Shown here: positions 48,067 to 57,504 of the stretch, in pieces
How the letters are laid out: each line of letters starts with the position of its first letter
Position numbering within the stretch: the stretch's first letter is position 1
Origin: Propionibacteriaceae bacterium
Lineage (GTDB): Bacteria > Actinomycetota > Actinomycetes > Propionibacteriales > Propionibacteriaceae
DNA: 57,504 bases
Assembly: GCA_017882685.1 (NCBI GenBank)
Contig: JADGPA010000074.1
Location: 1 to 57,504, forward strand
Direction: 5' to 3'
Position numbers and translations under genes: made by a program
Notes under the pieces: generated by a model
Databases searched by the model: none
What the model saw: only the letters and a program-made list of their open reading frames with translations
What the model was told of the DNA's origin: nothing

Positions 48067-48273
48067 ATGAGCGACTTCTTCGAGATCTTCAACCCCGGTC
48101 AGCGCTACACGCGCGAGCAACTGGAGACGGAGAAGCTGCTCGTCGTGCAGGACGCACAGGGCGGCAACGGGCCGGATCCGCTCGACCTCGATTCGGGCTC
48201 TGTTGTGCTGCGGATGCCACTGCTCGCTGCCGACGTCGAGGACGAAGACGGGGAACCGCCCGACGGACGCTAG
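48067..48273 (+). CDS. Small DUF6191-like protein
   Basis: EIFNPGQRYTREQLETEKLLVVQD...GPDPLDLDSGSVVLR. Confidence 0.6.
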   Translation: MSDFFEIFNPGQRYTREQLETEKLLVVQDAQGGNGPDPLDLDSGSVVLRMPLLAADVEDEDGEPPDGR

Positions 48274-48668
48274 CCGCGGGCGCGCGGGCCCCCTGCGCGG
48301 CGCAGGAACCACAGGTTGGCGACGAGCAGGATCACCAGGAGGATGGCCGCGCCGATCAATCGGGAAACCCGCACGAGCGAGGCGTCGGGATCATCGCCGA
48401 GGACGTAGATCACAGCCCAGACCAGGTTGAAGAAGGTGGGCACAACCAGCAGGGATGCCACGACCCACCGCAGCCACCGCCAGGGTGGGGGGCGCCGCTG
48501 GCCTCCCAGCGGCTCGACCAGTTCCATCGGGACCGGGCCGACCAGCGTGACCTCTGCTGTCGAGGGGTCCGACATCAGGTCCTCGAGCTCAGGGTCGGGT
48601 GGCATCAGGATCGGGCGCCGGGCTGGCACCGGCCCCATCGGCTGCTGGTCGAACATCGGCATCGACAT
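48270..48668 (-). CDS. Hypothetical membrane protein (2 TM)
   Basis: MSMPMFDQQPMGPVPARRPILMPPDPELEDL; C-terminal two TM helices. Confidence 0.6.
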   Translation of the reverse strand: MSMPMFDQQPMGPVPARRPILMPPDPELEDLMSDPSTAEVTLVGPVPMELVEPLGGQRRPPPWRWLRWVVASLLVVPTFFNLVWAVIYVLGDDPDASLVRVSRLIGAAILLVILLVANLWFLRRAGGPRARG

Positions 48669-48721
48669 TCCTCCTGAATGCGGCGGCGCCGCCGGCTTCA
48701 GAGTAGCCATAGGATCCCGGA

Positions 48722-49141
48722 ATGGACCTGGAATTCCGGCTCTCACTGGTTGCGGAGAATATCGATCGCGATCTTGTTCACCACTGGCTGAGCGACCTCT
48801 CCTACTGGGCGAAAGGTCGCCCAGCCGAACTGCAGGACGCCGCCATCGACGCGTCACGCAACTACAGCGTCCACGAGGTCGGAAGCGGACGGCAGGTCGG
48901 CTACGCCCGGGTGGTCACCGACGGGGTGACCTTCGCATGGTTGTGCGACGTGTTCGTCGCCCCGGACGCGCGGGGCGCGGGGGTGGGCAAGCTGCTGGTT
49001 GACGGCGTCCTCGCCGACCTGGACGCGCTCGGGGTGCGGCGCACTCTCCTTGCGACTGCGGATGCCCACGGCCTGTACGCGCAGTACGGCTTCGAACCTC
49101 TGGCCGAACCCGCGCGCTGGATGGGCCGGGGAACGGTCTAG
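48722..49141 (+). CDS. GNAT family N-acetyltransferase
   Basis: VGYARVVTDGVTFAWLCDVFVAPDARGAGVGKLLVDGVL. Confidence 0.9.
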   Translation: MDLEFRLSLVAENIDRDLVHHWLSDLSYWAKGRPAELQDAAIDASRNYSVHEVGSGRQVGYARVVTDGVTFAWLCDVFVAPDARGAGVGKLLVDGVLADLDALGVRRTLLATADAHGLYAQYGFEPLAEPARWMGRGTV

Positions 49142-49539
49142 ACCCCGGTGTCCCGGTTGAACCGCCACACCAGCCAGCCACCAACCAGGACGGCGAGCAG
49201 GCCGGCGATCGCGAACGGCCACGGGCTCATCAACTCGGAGCAGCCGGAAGAGGTCGCGTCGGACCAACACCGCTGTCCCGGTCCACCAAGGTTGTTGAGC
49301 GCGACCACGAGCGGCAATACCCCCAGTCCGGGGATGATGGCGAGGACAGCTGTCGAGCGGGACGCGGGGAGCGCGATACCCACGATGGCGAGGACGATAG
49401 CGATTCCCAGCGCAAACGGGCCCACGGTCAACGCCCCCACCACTCCGAGTCCGGTCAGCACACCGACGCCGGCCCAAAGAGCGTAGGTCCACGCCGGTCG
49501 TGCGATGGCCTCGGGCATAAGGACGACCTCCGCTGCCAA
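49138..49539 (-). CDS. Hypothetical membrane protein
   Basis: Four hydrophobic segments, C-term VWRFNRDTGV. Confidence 0.6.
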   Translation of the reverse strand: MAAEVVLMPEAIARPAWTYALWAGVGVLTGLGVVGALTVGPFALGIAIVLAIVGIALPASRSTAVLAIIPGLGVLPLVVALNNLGGPGQRCWSDATSSGCSELMSPWPFAIAGLLAVLVGGWLVWRFNRDTGV

Positions 49540-49555
49540 CGCTACTGCGCCAGCG

Positions 49556-50323
49556 CTAGTCCTCTATGGCCCGCACCCAATCGGCGACGAAACGGAAGCT
49601 GTCCTGCTCGGCCGCGTGATAGCGGAAGAGGACCTGCTGACCCTCGCGCAATGCGCGAAAGCCCTCTGCTTCGATCATCGAGAAATGCGCCCACGCGTCG
49701 CGTCCGGCCGGGAGTTCCGCGCTGCTGATGGCGCCCCAGCCCTTGTCGGTCTTCCAGAACTTCACCACTCCACGCGCAACGCCGGGGTCATCGGCCGTCA
49801 GGTCCGCGCCGAAGAGCAGCCCCGTGCCGGTGAAGCTGACCCCAGGGAAGTCGAGGTTCTCCGCGCTGAGCCTGAACCCGAACTCGGTGTGCAGGTCGAT
49901 CGAGGCCTGGTTTGCGCTGCTCACGAAGTACCAGACCCGGTCGGTGCGTCCGTGGAGCCAGCGCAGGCGCTCGGCGGTGAGCCGGCGACCGACGCCGAGC
50001 CGGCGGAAGCTCGGGTCGACGACGAGCCCGAGCAGGTACCACCCGTCCTGCGCTGCCGATTTCGGATGACCGATCGCGGGAGCGAGCCAGGCGATCGTTG
50101 AGTAGCCGACAAGTTGCCCGTCGACCAGCCCGACGAAGGTGGCCCGGTCGGTCGCGTCCAGGCCGCTCTCCAGCACCGTCCGCCATGCCGTCGGGTCGCC
50201 ACCCTCCCGCTGCACGGCGAGGGCAACGCACGCGTCCAGGTGGCGCTGGGCCAGCGGCTCAACCACAACCTCGGTCCGGTGGCCGTGCACTTCTGGCTCG
50301 TACGCGGCGAAGAGTGATTCCAC
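49556..50323 (-). CDS. GNAT acetyltransferase fused to C-terminal cold-shock-like domain
   Basis: GNAT: LLGLVVDPSFRRLGVGRRLTAERL; CSD: GVVKFWKTDKGWGAISS...DAWAHFSMIEAEGFRALREGQQVLFRY. Confidence 0.82.
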   Translation of the reverse strand: MESLFAAYEPEVHGHRTEVVVEPLAQRHLDACVALAVQREGGDPTAWRTVLESGLDATDRATFVGLVDGQLVGYSTIAWLAPAIGHPKSAAQDGWYLLGLVVDPSFRRLGVGRRLTAERLRWLHGRTDRVWYFVSSANQASIDLHTEFGFRLSAENLDFPGVSFTGTGLLFGADLTADDPGVARGVVKFWKTDKGWGAISSAELPAGRDAWAHFSMIEAEGFRALREGQQVLFRYHAAEQDSFRFVADWVRAIED

Positions 50324-50393
50324 CCGCCCAAACCTAGCCGCCGACCGAGCCCGCGGATGCGCCGCTCGTGGAGCCTGCGCCTATCCTGTGCCG

Positions 50394-50930
50394 ATGGAAA
50401 CACCGCTGGCCCAACCGGATCCCGAGGACAAGGACTGGACGTTCGTCCTCGACCGCCCCTGCCCCGAGTGCGGCTTCGCCGCCGCCGACGTGGACGTGAC
50501 CGACCTGCCCGACCTCGTGCTGGCAGCGACCGCGCCGTGGGCGCAGGTGCTCGCCGGCCCGAACGCGACCGTCCGGCCGGCACCTCAGGTGTGGTCGCCA
50601 CTGGAGTACGCCTGCCACGTGCGCGACGTGCTGCGGGTCTTCAGCGGCCGGGTCGAGTTGATCCGAACGCAGGATGACCCGCTGTTCCCCAACTGGGACC
50701 AGGACGCCACCGCCATCGAGGACCGCTACTGGGAGCAGGATCCGGCGGTAGTCGCGGCAGAGCTCCACCACGCTGCCCGCGCGATCTCCGCGGACTGGGC
50801 AGATGTCCGGGCCGACGAATGGAGCCGGCCGGGCACCCGCAGCAACGGCTCGAAGTTCACCCTCGACACCCTCGGCAGGTACTTCCTGCACGACATCACC
50901 CACCACCTGATCGACGTCGGGGTCCACTGA
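50394..50930 (+). CDS. DinB family protein
   Basis: WSPLEYACHVRDVLRVFSGR; YFLHDITHHLIDVG. Confidence 0.82.
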   Translation: METPLAQPDPEDKDWTFVLDRPCPECGFAAADVDVTDLPDLVLAATAPWAQVLAGPNATVRPAPQVWSPLEYACHVRDVLRVFSGRVELIRTQDDPLFPNWDQDATAIEDRYWEQDPAVVAAELHHAARAISADWADVRADEWSRPGTRSNGSKFTLDTLGRYFLHDITHHLIDVGVH

Positions 50931-50933
50931 GGA

Positions 50934-51992
50934 TCAGTCGGCTGCTGGCACGTCCGCGGTGATCTCCGGCAGCCGGACCCCCGATTCGAGCTCGAGCTCG
51001 AGCTGCGCTTCCGCGTCCCCGTCGGCGAAGGCCTCGTCGAGCGCGGCCTCGGTGAGTCGCCGCCCGATCGCGATCAGCTCCTCGGCCCGGTGGAAGTCCA
51101 TGGTCTTCGCCGCACCGCCCGGCACCGTCACCAGCACGTCCGGGGGCAGCGCGGCCAGCCGGAACCGCGTGATCAACGAACCCATGGTGTCCAGCGCCAT
51201 CGCGGTCACGTCGGTGATCCGCACTCCGGGAGGCGGTGGCTCGAAGGCCGGCGGGGACGGGGCCCGCTGCGGCTCCTCGTCCTCGTGCGACTTGCCACCG
51301 AAACGGGCGAGGATAGAGGCGACGACGTCGTTCTCCCACACCCCCGCAGCACTCCTCACGAAGCGGTCGAGCCATTCGTTCGGCGGACGCTGGGCCGAGG
51401 TCTCCTTGGCCGGATGGGTCGCGAAACTGCGCGGCCTGTCCCCGGCAAGAGCGACCGCCATCGTGAAGTCGGCGTCCACAGCGGTCACCGGTTCCATGGG
51501 GACGGGGTTGAGCACCGCGCCGTCCACCAGCAGCCGCCCGTTGACCATGATCGGGGTGATCATGCCGGGGATGGCGATCGATGCCCTGATGGCGACGTCC
51601 AGCGGTCCGCTCTGGAACCACACCTCGCGGCGTGCCCCGATGTCGGTGGCAACGGCGGTGTAAGGAATCGGCAGGTCCTCGATCAGCGCGCCGTCGAGGA
51701 TCTCGCTCATTCGCGCGAGCACCCGCTCCGCCCGGATCGCGCCCGGCCCCCCCAGCGCCGGGTCAAGCAGGCGGATCACGTCGCGTTGCGACAGCCCGGT
51801 GACCCACTCGGTGTACTCCTCGAGCTTGCCTGCTGCCATCAGTCCACCGACGAGTGCGCCCATCGACGTGCCGGCGACGGCGACCACCTCGTAGCCGCGT
51901 TCCGCCAGTACCTGCACGGCGCCGATGTGCGCGTAGCCCCGCGCTCCACCGGAGCCGAGCACGAGGGCGACCCGTTTACCTTGGGCAGTCAT
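50934..51992 (-). CDS. Patatin-like phospholipase (RssA-type)
   Basis: ALVLGSGGARGYAHIGAVQVL; VAGTSMGALVGG; LLVDGAVLNPVP. Confidence 0.92.
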   Translation of the reverse strand: MTAQGKRVALVLGSGGARGYAHIGAVQVLAERGYEVVAVAGTSMGALVGGLMAAGKLEEYTEWVTGLSQRDVIRLLDPALGGPGAIRAERVLARMSEILDGALIEDLPIPYTAVATDIGARREVWFQSGPLDVAIRASIAIPGMITPIMVNGRLLVDGAVLNPVPMEPVTAVDADFTMAVALAGDRPRSFATHPAKETSAQRPPNEWLDRFVRSAAGVWENDVVASILARFGGKSHEDEEPQRAPSPPAFEPPPPGVRITDVTAMALDTMGSLITRFRLAALPPDVLVTVPGGAAKTMDFHRAEELIAIGRRLTEAALDEAFADGDAEAQLELELESGVRLPEITADVPAAD

Positions 51993-52036
51993 GAGGCCAT
52001 TATCCGGCACCGCCGGAACCGGGTGGGCCGAACCCC

Positions 52037-53464
52037 TCAGGCTGTCCGACCCAGCAGCCAGGCGACGGCCTGCCCTGCGGTCCAGCCATCCGGGTAGACG
52101 CCGATCAGCCGACGCGCGCCTTCGAGGTCCTGGCCGAGGGTCACCGCGGCCTCCTCGACGTAGCCGCTGCGGCGCACCTGGCTGAGGCCGACGTTGGCGA
52201 ACAGGGCGTTGCACAGGCACTTGCGGCCGACAGCGTCGGCCTCCGCACCACCCTTCTTGAGGTACATGTGGGTGGGTTCGGACGCGCAGCGGTAGGCGAT
52301 CGAGCCGTCAGGACGCTCGGCAGGCGTGCGCAGGTAGCCGAGGTCGCAGATCCGCTCGCGCGCCTGGTAGTTGCTCTCCTCGGACAAGGTGCCCGCGAGC
52401 TCTGCCACCTTGAACGGGAACCCGGTTGGCGAGGCGCGCGGGTCGTTGCGGACCACGAGGGTGCCGTCCGCCAACTGGGAGACGAGTTGCGCCTTCAGGT
52501 CCGGACGCAGCCCCGACTCGCTCGACATCGCGAACAGGGTGCCGATCTGGACGCCGGCGGCACCGGCTGCGAGCGCCTCGGCCACCTTCTCCGGCGTTGC
52601 GTAGGCACCGGCCAGCCAGAACGGCAGTCCGGTCTCCGCGACCTTGGCCAGGTCGGCGTCGTCCCTGGGGCCGTAGACCGGCTCACCGTCGTCGTCGAGG
52701 ACCATCTTCCCGCGGGGTGGCGCACTGTGCCCACCCGCGCGCGGGCCTTCGACGACGAAGCCGTCCGGCCGGATCTCCGGATCCTTGTTGAGGTAGGTGG
52801 CGAGCACGTGGACCGAGACGATCGCAAGGAACTGCGGACGCCGCAGCGTGGGCAGGTCGTCGCCGAGGTAGGTCACCGGGTCGAGGGCAGCCCGGTGCAC
52901 CTTGGTCGAGCCGGCGACGTCGACCGTGAGGTGGCCGGTGCGGCCTTCGGCAAACTCGGTGAGCAGGCGCGGGATCTCGCGCGGGACGCCGGCGCCCATG
53001 ATCACGTAGTCGACGTCGGCCAGCATGGCCCCGAGGATCGCGGAGGCATTGGCCGTCTGGATCTTCTCCAGCATGTTGATGCCGACGACGCCGTCGTGGC
53101 CCTCCTTCGCCAACCAGACCTCTGCGAAGTTGCCGACAAGGCTCAGCTCGACGGCGGCCCTGCCGGGGGAGATGGTGAGCGTCGGGTGCGGCCGGTAGGG
53201 CTTGTCGGCCTCGCGCCCGCCCTCGATGAAGTAGGTGTCCAGGACGTGCTGCGCCATGGCAGGAGACGGGAAGTGGGCCATGGCTCGACGCATGTGGCCG
53301 CCCACGTCGCCGTCGGCGAGGGTGCGGGCGAGGACGCCGTCGAGGGCAGTGCCGGAGACCACACCGAGCTGGCCGGCAAGGGATACCTCCCTGGCCAACT
53401 GCCACGAGGAGACGGCAATACCCATGCCCCCTTGAATCACCACTGGCGGGTTCGGCTGGGGCAC
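52037..53464 (-). CDS. Nitronate monooxygenase / 2-nitropropane dioxygenase family
   Basis: VVIQGGMGIAVSSWQLA; EGPRAGGHSAP; AAGAAGVQIGTLFAMSSESG; RBS AGGAGG. Confidence 0.9.
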   Translation of the reverse strand: MPQPNPPVVIQGGMGIAVSSWQLAREVSLAGQLGVVSGTALDGVLARTLADGDVGGHMRRAMAHFPSPAMAQHVLDTYFIEGGREADKPYRPHPTLTISPGRAAVELSLVGNFAEVWLAKEGHDGVVGINMLEKIQTANASAILGAMLADVDYVIMGAGVPREIPRLLTEFAEGRTGHLTVDVAGSTKVHRAALDPVTYLGDDLPTLRRPQFLAIVSVHVLATYLNKDPEIRPDGFVVEGPRAGGHSAPPRGKMVLDDDGEPVYGPRDDADLAKVAETGLPFWLAGAYATPEKVAEALAAGAAGVQIGTLFAMSSESGLRPDLKAQLVSQLADGTLVVRNDPRASPTGFPFKVAELAGTLSEESNYQARERICDLGYLRTPAERPDGSIAYRCASEPTHMYLKKGGAEADAVGRKCLCNALFANVGLSQVRRSGYVEEAAVTLGQDLEGARRLIGVYPDGWTAGQAVAWLLGRTA

Positions 53465-53493
53465 CGGACCTCCTAAGATAAATGGTTCGATAT

Positions 53494-53525
53494 CCTACGG
53501 TAACGTAACCTACTGTTCCGTAGGT
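53494..53525. promoter_or_regulatory. Clustered dyads in divergent promoter (candidate TetR-type operator)
   Basis: CCTACGG(53494-53500)/CCGTAGG(53518-53524); ACCTAC-N6-GTAGGT (53508-53525); GGTAACGTAACC (53499-53510). Confidence 0.5.
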
Positions 53526-53573
53526 AATCGGTCAGCCACGGGCGTCGGTTCATCACCGGGTATCGTGCAGCCC

Positions 53574-54482
53574 ATGACGCAGCCGCCGGTGGCCTACCCC
53601 TGCTATCGCCACCCGGGCACCGCGACCTACATCAGGTGCCAGCGCTGCGGTCGTCCGATCTGTGGTGAGTGCATGATCAGCGCAGCCGTTGGCTTCCAGT
53701 GCCCCGAGTGCGTCGCGGAGGGTGCGAGGCAGACAAGGCAGAACGAGGGTCCCTACGGTGGCCGGCGCAGCCGCAACGCCCGCACGACGACGCTGGTGCT
53801 TATCGGCCTTAACGTGGCCGTCTGGCTCGCGATATTCCTGACGGGCGGAAGCAACAGCTTCCTGGTGAGCCGTCTGGCGCTGTTCTCCGTCGGCCCCTGC
53901 TTGCTCCCGATCCCCGGAATGGGTGCATCGGAGTACGTCTGTGGAATCGGCGGCGGTCTCGCGCATTACTGGGCGGCGAACGGCGGTTACTGGCAGCTGC
54001 TGACCAGCGCGTTTACGCACATCGAGATCCTGCACATCGGCATGAACATGCTCGTGCTCTGGTTCCTGGGCCCGTCGCTGGAGGCCGCCCTCGGTCGTGC
54101 CCGGTTCCTCGCGGTCTATTTGGTATCCGCCCTCGCCGGGTCGGTGTCAGTCTTCTGGTTCTCACCAGTCGGCACCTTCACACTCGGCGCGTCCGGGGCA
54201 ATCTTCGGCCTCCTCGGAGCCCTCCTGGTTCTCGCCTACAAGGTGCGCGGGGACGTGCGCAGCATCCTGATCTGGCTAGGTATAAACGTGGCCTACACCT
54301 TCCTAGGCCCGGGCAACATCTCCTGGCAGGGCCACCTGGGTGGGCTGGTTGGCGGCGCCCTCGCCACGGCGATCATCGCTTACGCGCCTCGGGAAGGTCG
54401 GCAACGCAAGCAATGGATCGCGGTTGGCGCGATGGCAGTGCTGCTACTGCTGAGCGTTGCAGTACCGGTGCAACTGGCCTGA
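53574..54482 (+). CDS. Rhomboid family intramembrane protease with N-terminal zinc-binding module
   Basis: CYRHPGTATYIRCQRCGRPICGECM...CPEC; HIGMNMLVLWFLG; LGASGAIFGLLGAL; WQGHLGGLVGG. Confidence 0.93.
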   Translation: MTQPPVAYPCYRHPGTATYIRCQRCGRPICGECMISAAVGFQCPECVAEGARQTRQNEGPYGGRRSRNARTTTLVLIGLNVAVWLAIFLTGGSNSFLVSRLALFSVGPCLLPIPGMGASEYVCGIGGGLAHYWAANGGYWQLLTSAFTHIEILHIGMNMLVLWFLGPSLEAALGRARFLAVYLVSALAGSVSVFWFSPVGTFTLGASGAIFGLLGALLVLAYKVRGDVRSILIWLGINVAYTFLGPGNISWQGHLGGLVGGALATAIIAYAPREGRQRKQWIAVGAMAVLLLLSVAVPVQLA

Positions 54483-54509
54483 TTTCAACCAGGGACGCAG
54501 GATAGTTCC

Positions 54510-55529
54510 ATGGAATACCGACTCCTCGGCCGCAGCGGCCTCGCCGTCTCCCGGCTCTGCCTTGGCACGATGACGTATGGGAAGGAGACCGACCTCGCCG
54601 GTGCCTTCGACCAGCTCGACGCCTTCCTCGATGCCGGCGGCAACTTCATCGACACCGCCGACGTCTACTGCAAGGGGGTCTCCGAGGAGATCATCGGCGC
54701 GTGGCTGGCCAACCGTCCTGGCGTCCGCGACCAGGTGGTGATCGCGACCAAGGGACGGTTCCCGATGGCGGCCCACGCCAACGGGGTCGGGCTCTCGCGC
54801 CGCCACCTCAGCGATGCCCTGAACGCCAGCCTGAGCCGGCTCGGCGTGGACAGCGTCGACCTTTACCAGCTGCACTCCTGGGACCCGCTGACTCCGATCG
54901 ATGAGTACCTGCGCTTCGTCGACGACGCGGTCACCGCCGGCAAGGTGCAGTACTTCGGCCTGTCGAACTTCACCGGCTGGCAGCTCACCGCTGTCTCCGA
55001 GCGGGCCAGCGCCCACGGCTGGACCGCGCCGGTCTCGCTGCAGCCGCAGTACAACCTGCTCACCCGCCACATCGAACTTGAGATCACCGGGGCGTGCGCG
55101 GAATACGGGCTGGGGCTTATCCCGTGGAGCCCGTTGGCTGGTGGCTGGCTGTCCGGCAAGTACTCCCGCGACCACGCCCCCGAGGGCGCGACGCGACTCG
55201 GCGAGAACCCGTCCCGCGGCATGGAGGACTACCACCGCCGCAATACCGACGCGACCTGGCGCATCCTCGACGTTGTCGCAGAGGTCGCGGACGCGTCCGG
55301 GCTGACCATGGCGCAGGTGTCGCTGGCATGGCTGGCCGACCGTCCGCTGGTCACCGCACCGATCCTCGGTAACCGCACGCTCGACCAGCTGTCCGGCTCG
55401 CTGGCGATCGCCGACACCCACCTCGACCCGGCGCTAACGGCTCGGCTGGACGAGGTCAGCGCCCCGGTGATGCCCGACTACCCGTATGGAGAACTGGGCC
55501 TCGACCAGCGCAACCGCACGCTGCCCTGA
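54510..55529 (+). CDS. Aldo/keto reductase
   Basis: MEYRLLGRSGLAVSRLCLGTMTYG; FIDTADVYCKGVSEEIIG. Confidence 0.94.
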   Translation: MEYRLLGRSGLAVSRLCLGTMTYGKETDLAGAFDQLDAFLDAGGNFIDTADVYCKGVSEEIIGAWLANRPGVRDQVVIATKGRFPMAAHANGVGLSRRHLSDALNASLSRLGVDSVDLYQLHSWDPLTPIDEYLRFVDDAVTAGKVQYFGLSNFTGWQLTAVSERASAHGWTAPVSLQPQYNLLTRHIELEITGACAEYGLGLIPWSPLAGGWLSGKYSRDHAPEGATRLGENPSRGMEDYHRRNTDATWRILDVVAEVADASGLTMAQVSLAWLADRPLVTAPILGNRTLDQLSGSLAIADTHLDPALTARLDEVSAPVMPDYPYGELGLDQRNRTLP

Positions 55530-55567
55530 CCGTCCCTGGGGAGCGAAGGGCGACGCGTCACGAAGGG
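55522..55567 (+). repeat. Degenerate dispersed repeat copy CCTGACCGTCCCTGGGGAGC...GCGTCACGAAGGGC
   Basis: Shares GCGTCACGAAGGGC and the GTCCCTGxGGAGC core with 30313-30367. Confidence 0.5.
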
Positions 55568-55640
55568 CGCGAGCTAGACTCGCACTGCGGTCCAGGCCGG
55601 TATTCGGGAGACCCGAATCGCGCCGTCGAACGGAATCGCG

Positions 55641-56561
55641 ATGTTCTACTTCGTTGCCGTCATCCTCGTGGCACTGGTCCTGCTGGGCCTGTCGCTGCGG
55701 ATCGTCAAGCAGTACGAGCAGGGCGTCCTGTTCAGGTTGGGCCGGGTGGTCGCGATCATGCAACCCGGCCTACGGCTCATCATTCCCTTGGTCGACGTGC
55801 TGCACCGGGTGTCGCTGCGGATCGTGACCATGCCGATCCAGTCCCAGGGGATCATCACCAAGGACAATGTGAGCGTCGACGTCTCCGCCGTCGCCTACTA
55901 CCGGGTCACCGACGCCAGGAAATCAGTGATCGCCATCGAGAACATCCGGGCTGCGATCGACCAGATCGCCCAGACCACCTTGCGGAAGGTCGTCGGCCAG
56001 CACACGCTCGACGAGACGCTGTCGGAGACCGACCGGATCAACCTCGACATCCGCGAGATCCTCGACATGACCACGCTCGAGTGGGGCGTCGAAGTCACCC
56101 TGGTTGAGCTCAAGGACATCCAGCTGCCCGAAGGCATGAAGCGCGCCATGGCCAAGCAGGCCGAGGCCGAACGGGAGAAGCGGGCGAAGATCATCAACGC
56201 CGAGGGCGAGTTCAAGGCGGCTGCCGCGCTCGGCGACGCTTCCGACATCATGATGGCTCACCCGCTCGCACTGCAGTTGCGAAACCTGCAGAGCCTTGTG
56301 GAGATCGGGGTCGACAAGAACACCACCGTCGTCTTCCCTGCCCCCATCATGACAACCATCAGCGAACTGGGCGCCTTCATCGAGCGGGAGAAGGTGGCCG
56401 CCGCTGCCGCCCCCGCCTCCAATGGCGCCCAGGGCGGTGACGCCGACCCGCAGGACGAAACGCCCGCCCTGGAACGGTCCGCCCCCCTGGCTCTGCCGGA
56501 AAGTAGTGCTGCACCCGAGACCGCACCGCAGCCCGCTGAGTGGCCGACCGTTACCCGCTGA
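55641..56561 (+). CDS. SPFH/stomatin-like (slipin) protein
   Basis: [76 protein letters not shown]. Confidence 0.93.
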   Translation: MFYFVAVILVALVLLGLSLRIVKQYEQGVLFRLGRVVAIMQPGLRLIIPLVDVLHRVSLRIVTMPIQSQGIITKDNVSVDVSAVAYYRVTDARKSVIAIENIRAAIDQIAQTTLRKVVGQHTLDETLSETDRINLDIREILDMTTLEWGVEVTLVELKDIQLPEGMKRAMAKQAEAEREKRAKIINAEGEFKAAAALGDASDIMMAHPLALQLRNLQSLVEIGVDKNTTVVFPAPIMTTISELGAFIEREKVAAAAAPASNGAQGGDADPQDETPALERSAPLALPESSAAPETAPQPAEWPTVTR

Positions 56562-57504
56562 CCGAGGCCTTGCGCCTGTTCGAGACCAGGCTTGTGGTGA
56601 TGACGATCGCGAGGATGCCGACGATCACGCCGAGGGAGAACAGGGTGTCCATCTCGGGCACCCAGCTCCAGACCCCGTGCGCCCAGTGCATGGCCAGCTT
56701 GGCGCCGATGAATGCGAGGATTGCCGCCAGTCCGTAGCCCAGGTGCACAAGCGCGCCGAGGACACCCTCGAGCACGAAGTAGAGCGCCCGCAGGCCGAGC
56801 AGGGCGAAGGTGTTGGTGACGAACACCAGGTAGGCATCCCCGGTGATGCCGTAGACGGCGGGCACGGAGTCGACGGCAAAGACCACGTCGGTGGCAAGGA
56901 TCGCAAGGGCGGCCAGGGCGAGCGGGGTGATTGCGCGCCGTCCGTCCTCCAGCACGCTCATGCGCGGACCGCGGTAGCCGTCCGAGACCGGGAAGAAGCG
57001 GCGCACCAGCTTCACGATCCGCAGGTCGTTGGGGTGGATCTCGTGTTCGGAAGGCTGAAGGGTGTCGCGCAGCACTTTCACCGCAGTGGCCAGCAGGATC
57101 AGGCCGAAGAGCAGGAACGTCCACGCGAAGTTGGCAAGCATCGCCGCACCGAGGGCGATGAACACCCCGCGCAACACCAGCGCCCCCGCGACGCCGATCA
57201 GCAGCACGCGCTGCTGCAGTTCACGCGGGACGGCGAACGAGCTGAGCAGAAGCATGAACACGAACAGGTTGTCCACGCTCAGGGACTTCTCCACCAGGTA
57301 GCCTGCGTAGAACTCCAGGCCGCGCTGGGAGCCGAACACCTGCCAGATCCAGACGCCGAAGGCCAGCGGCAGCGCGATGTAGAAGGCCGACCAGCCGATG
57401 GCCTCCTTCATGGCGACTTCGTGGGGCTTGCGGGTGATCAGGAAGTCGAGGCCGAACAGCGCCAGCACGGCGGCGATGCTGATGGCCCACAGCTCCGGTG
57501 AGCC
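56551..57504 (-). CDS. TerC family integral membrane protein, 5' end beyond window
   Basis: [40 protein letters not shown]; frame stays open to the window edge ([22 protein letters not shown]). Confidence 0.9.
   Translation of the reverse strand, partial: GSPELWAISIAAVLALFGLDFLITRKPHEVAMKEAIGWSAFYIALPLAFGVWIWQVFGSQRGLEFYAGYLVEKSLSVDNLFVFMLLLSSFAVPRELQQRVLLIGVAGALVLRGVFIALGAAMLANFAWTFLLFGLILLATAVKVLRDTLQPSEHEIHPNDLRIVKLVRRFFPVSDGYRGPRMSVLEDGRRAITPLALAALAILATDVVFAVDSVPAVYGITGDAYLVFVTNTFALLGLRALYFVLEGVLGALVHLGYGLAAILAFIGAKLAMHWAHGVWSWVPEMDTLFSLGVIVGILAIVITTSLVSNRRKASVSG

Noticed and set aside
1-57504. CRISPR array, prophage, integrative element or rRNA operon
   Set aside because: No regularly spaced repeats, cas genes, integrases, phage structural genes or rRNA sequence seen; the only mobile element supported is the RAYT cassette

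Overview
High-GC actinobacterial chromosomal segment. Propionibacteriaceae-like is an inference from gene content (pyc, PFK type, Scy/FilP-like proteins), not proven. It has about 50 densely packed protein genes and one partial tRNA-Ser(TGA) at the left edge; no CRISPR array, rRNA or prophage was seen. Most genes are housekeeping or core accessory: thrC, M3 peptidase, pfkA-type, phzF, ilvD, pdxH, folP, pyc, nitronate monooxygenase, rhomboid, SPFH and TerC. Main points for a second look: (1) a two-gene ABC exporter whose halves have complementary degenerate motifs; (2) a REP-associated tyrosine transposase bracketed by inverted pairs of REPs that run into both neighbouring genes; (3) a second dispersed palindromic repeat family that has entered coding sequences in one reading frame; (4) a circularly permuted ATP-grasp/alpha-E fusion coupled to a transglutaminase; (5) a DUF4062-STAND NTPase; (6) a GNAT-cold-shock-domain fusion; (7) paired DivIVA/Scy-like coiled-coil genes; (8) mutually exclusive helices directly abutting the RBS of a DUF2252 gene; (9) several well-formed promoter/operator palindromes. 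All assignments come from reading the sequence and recalled family motifs; no database search was run.
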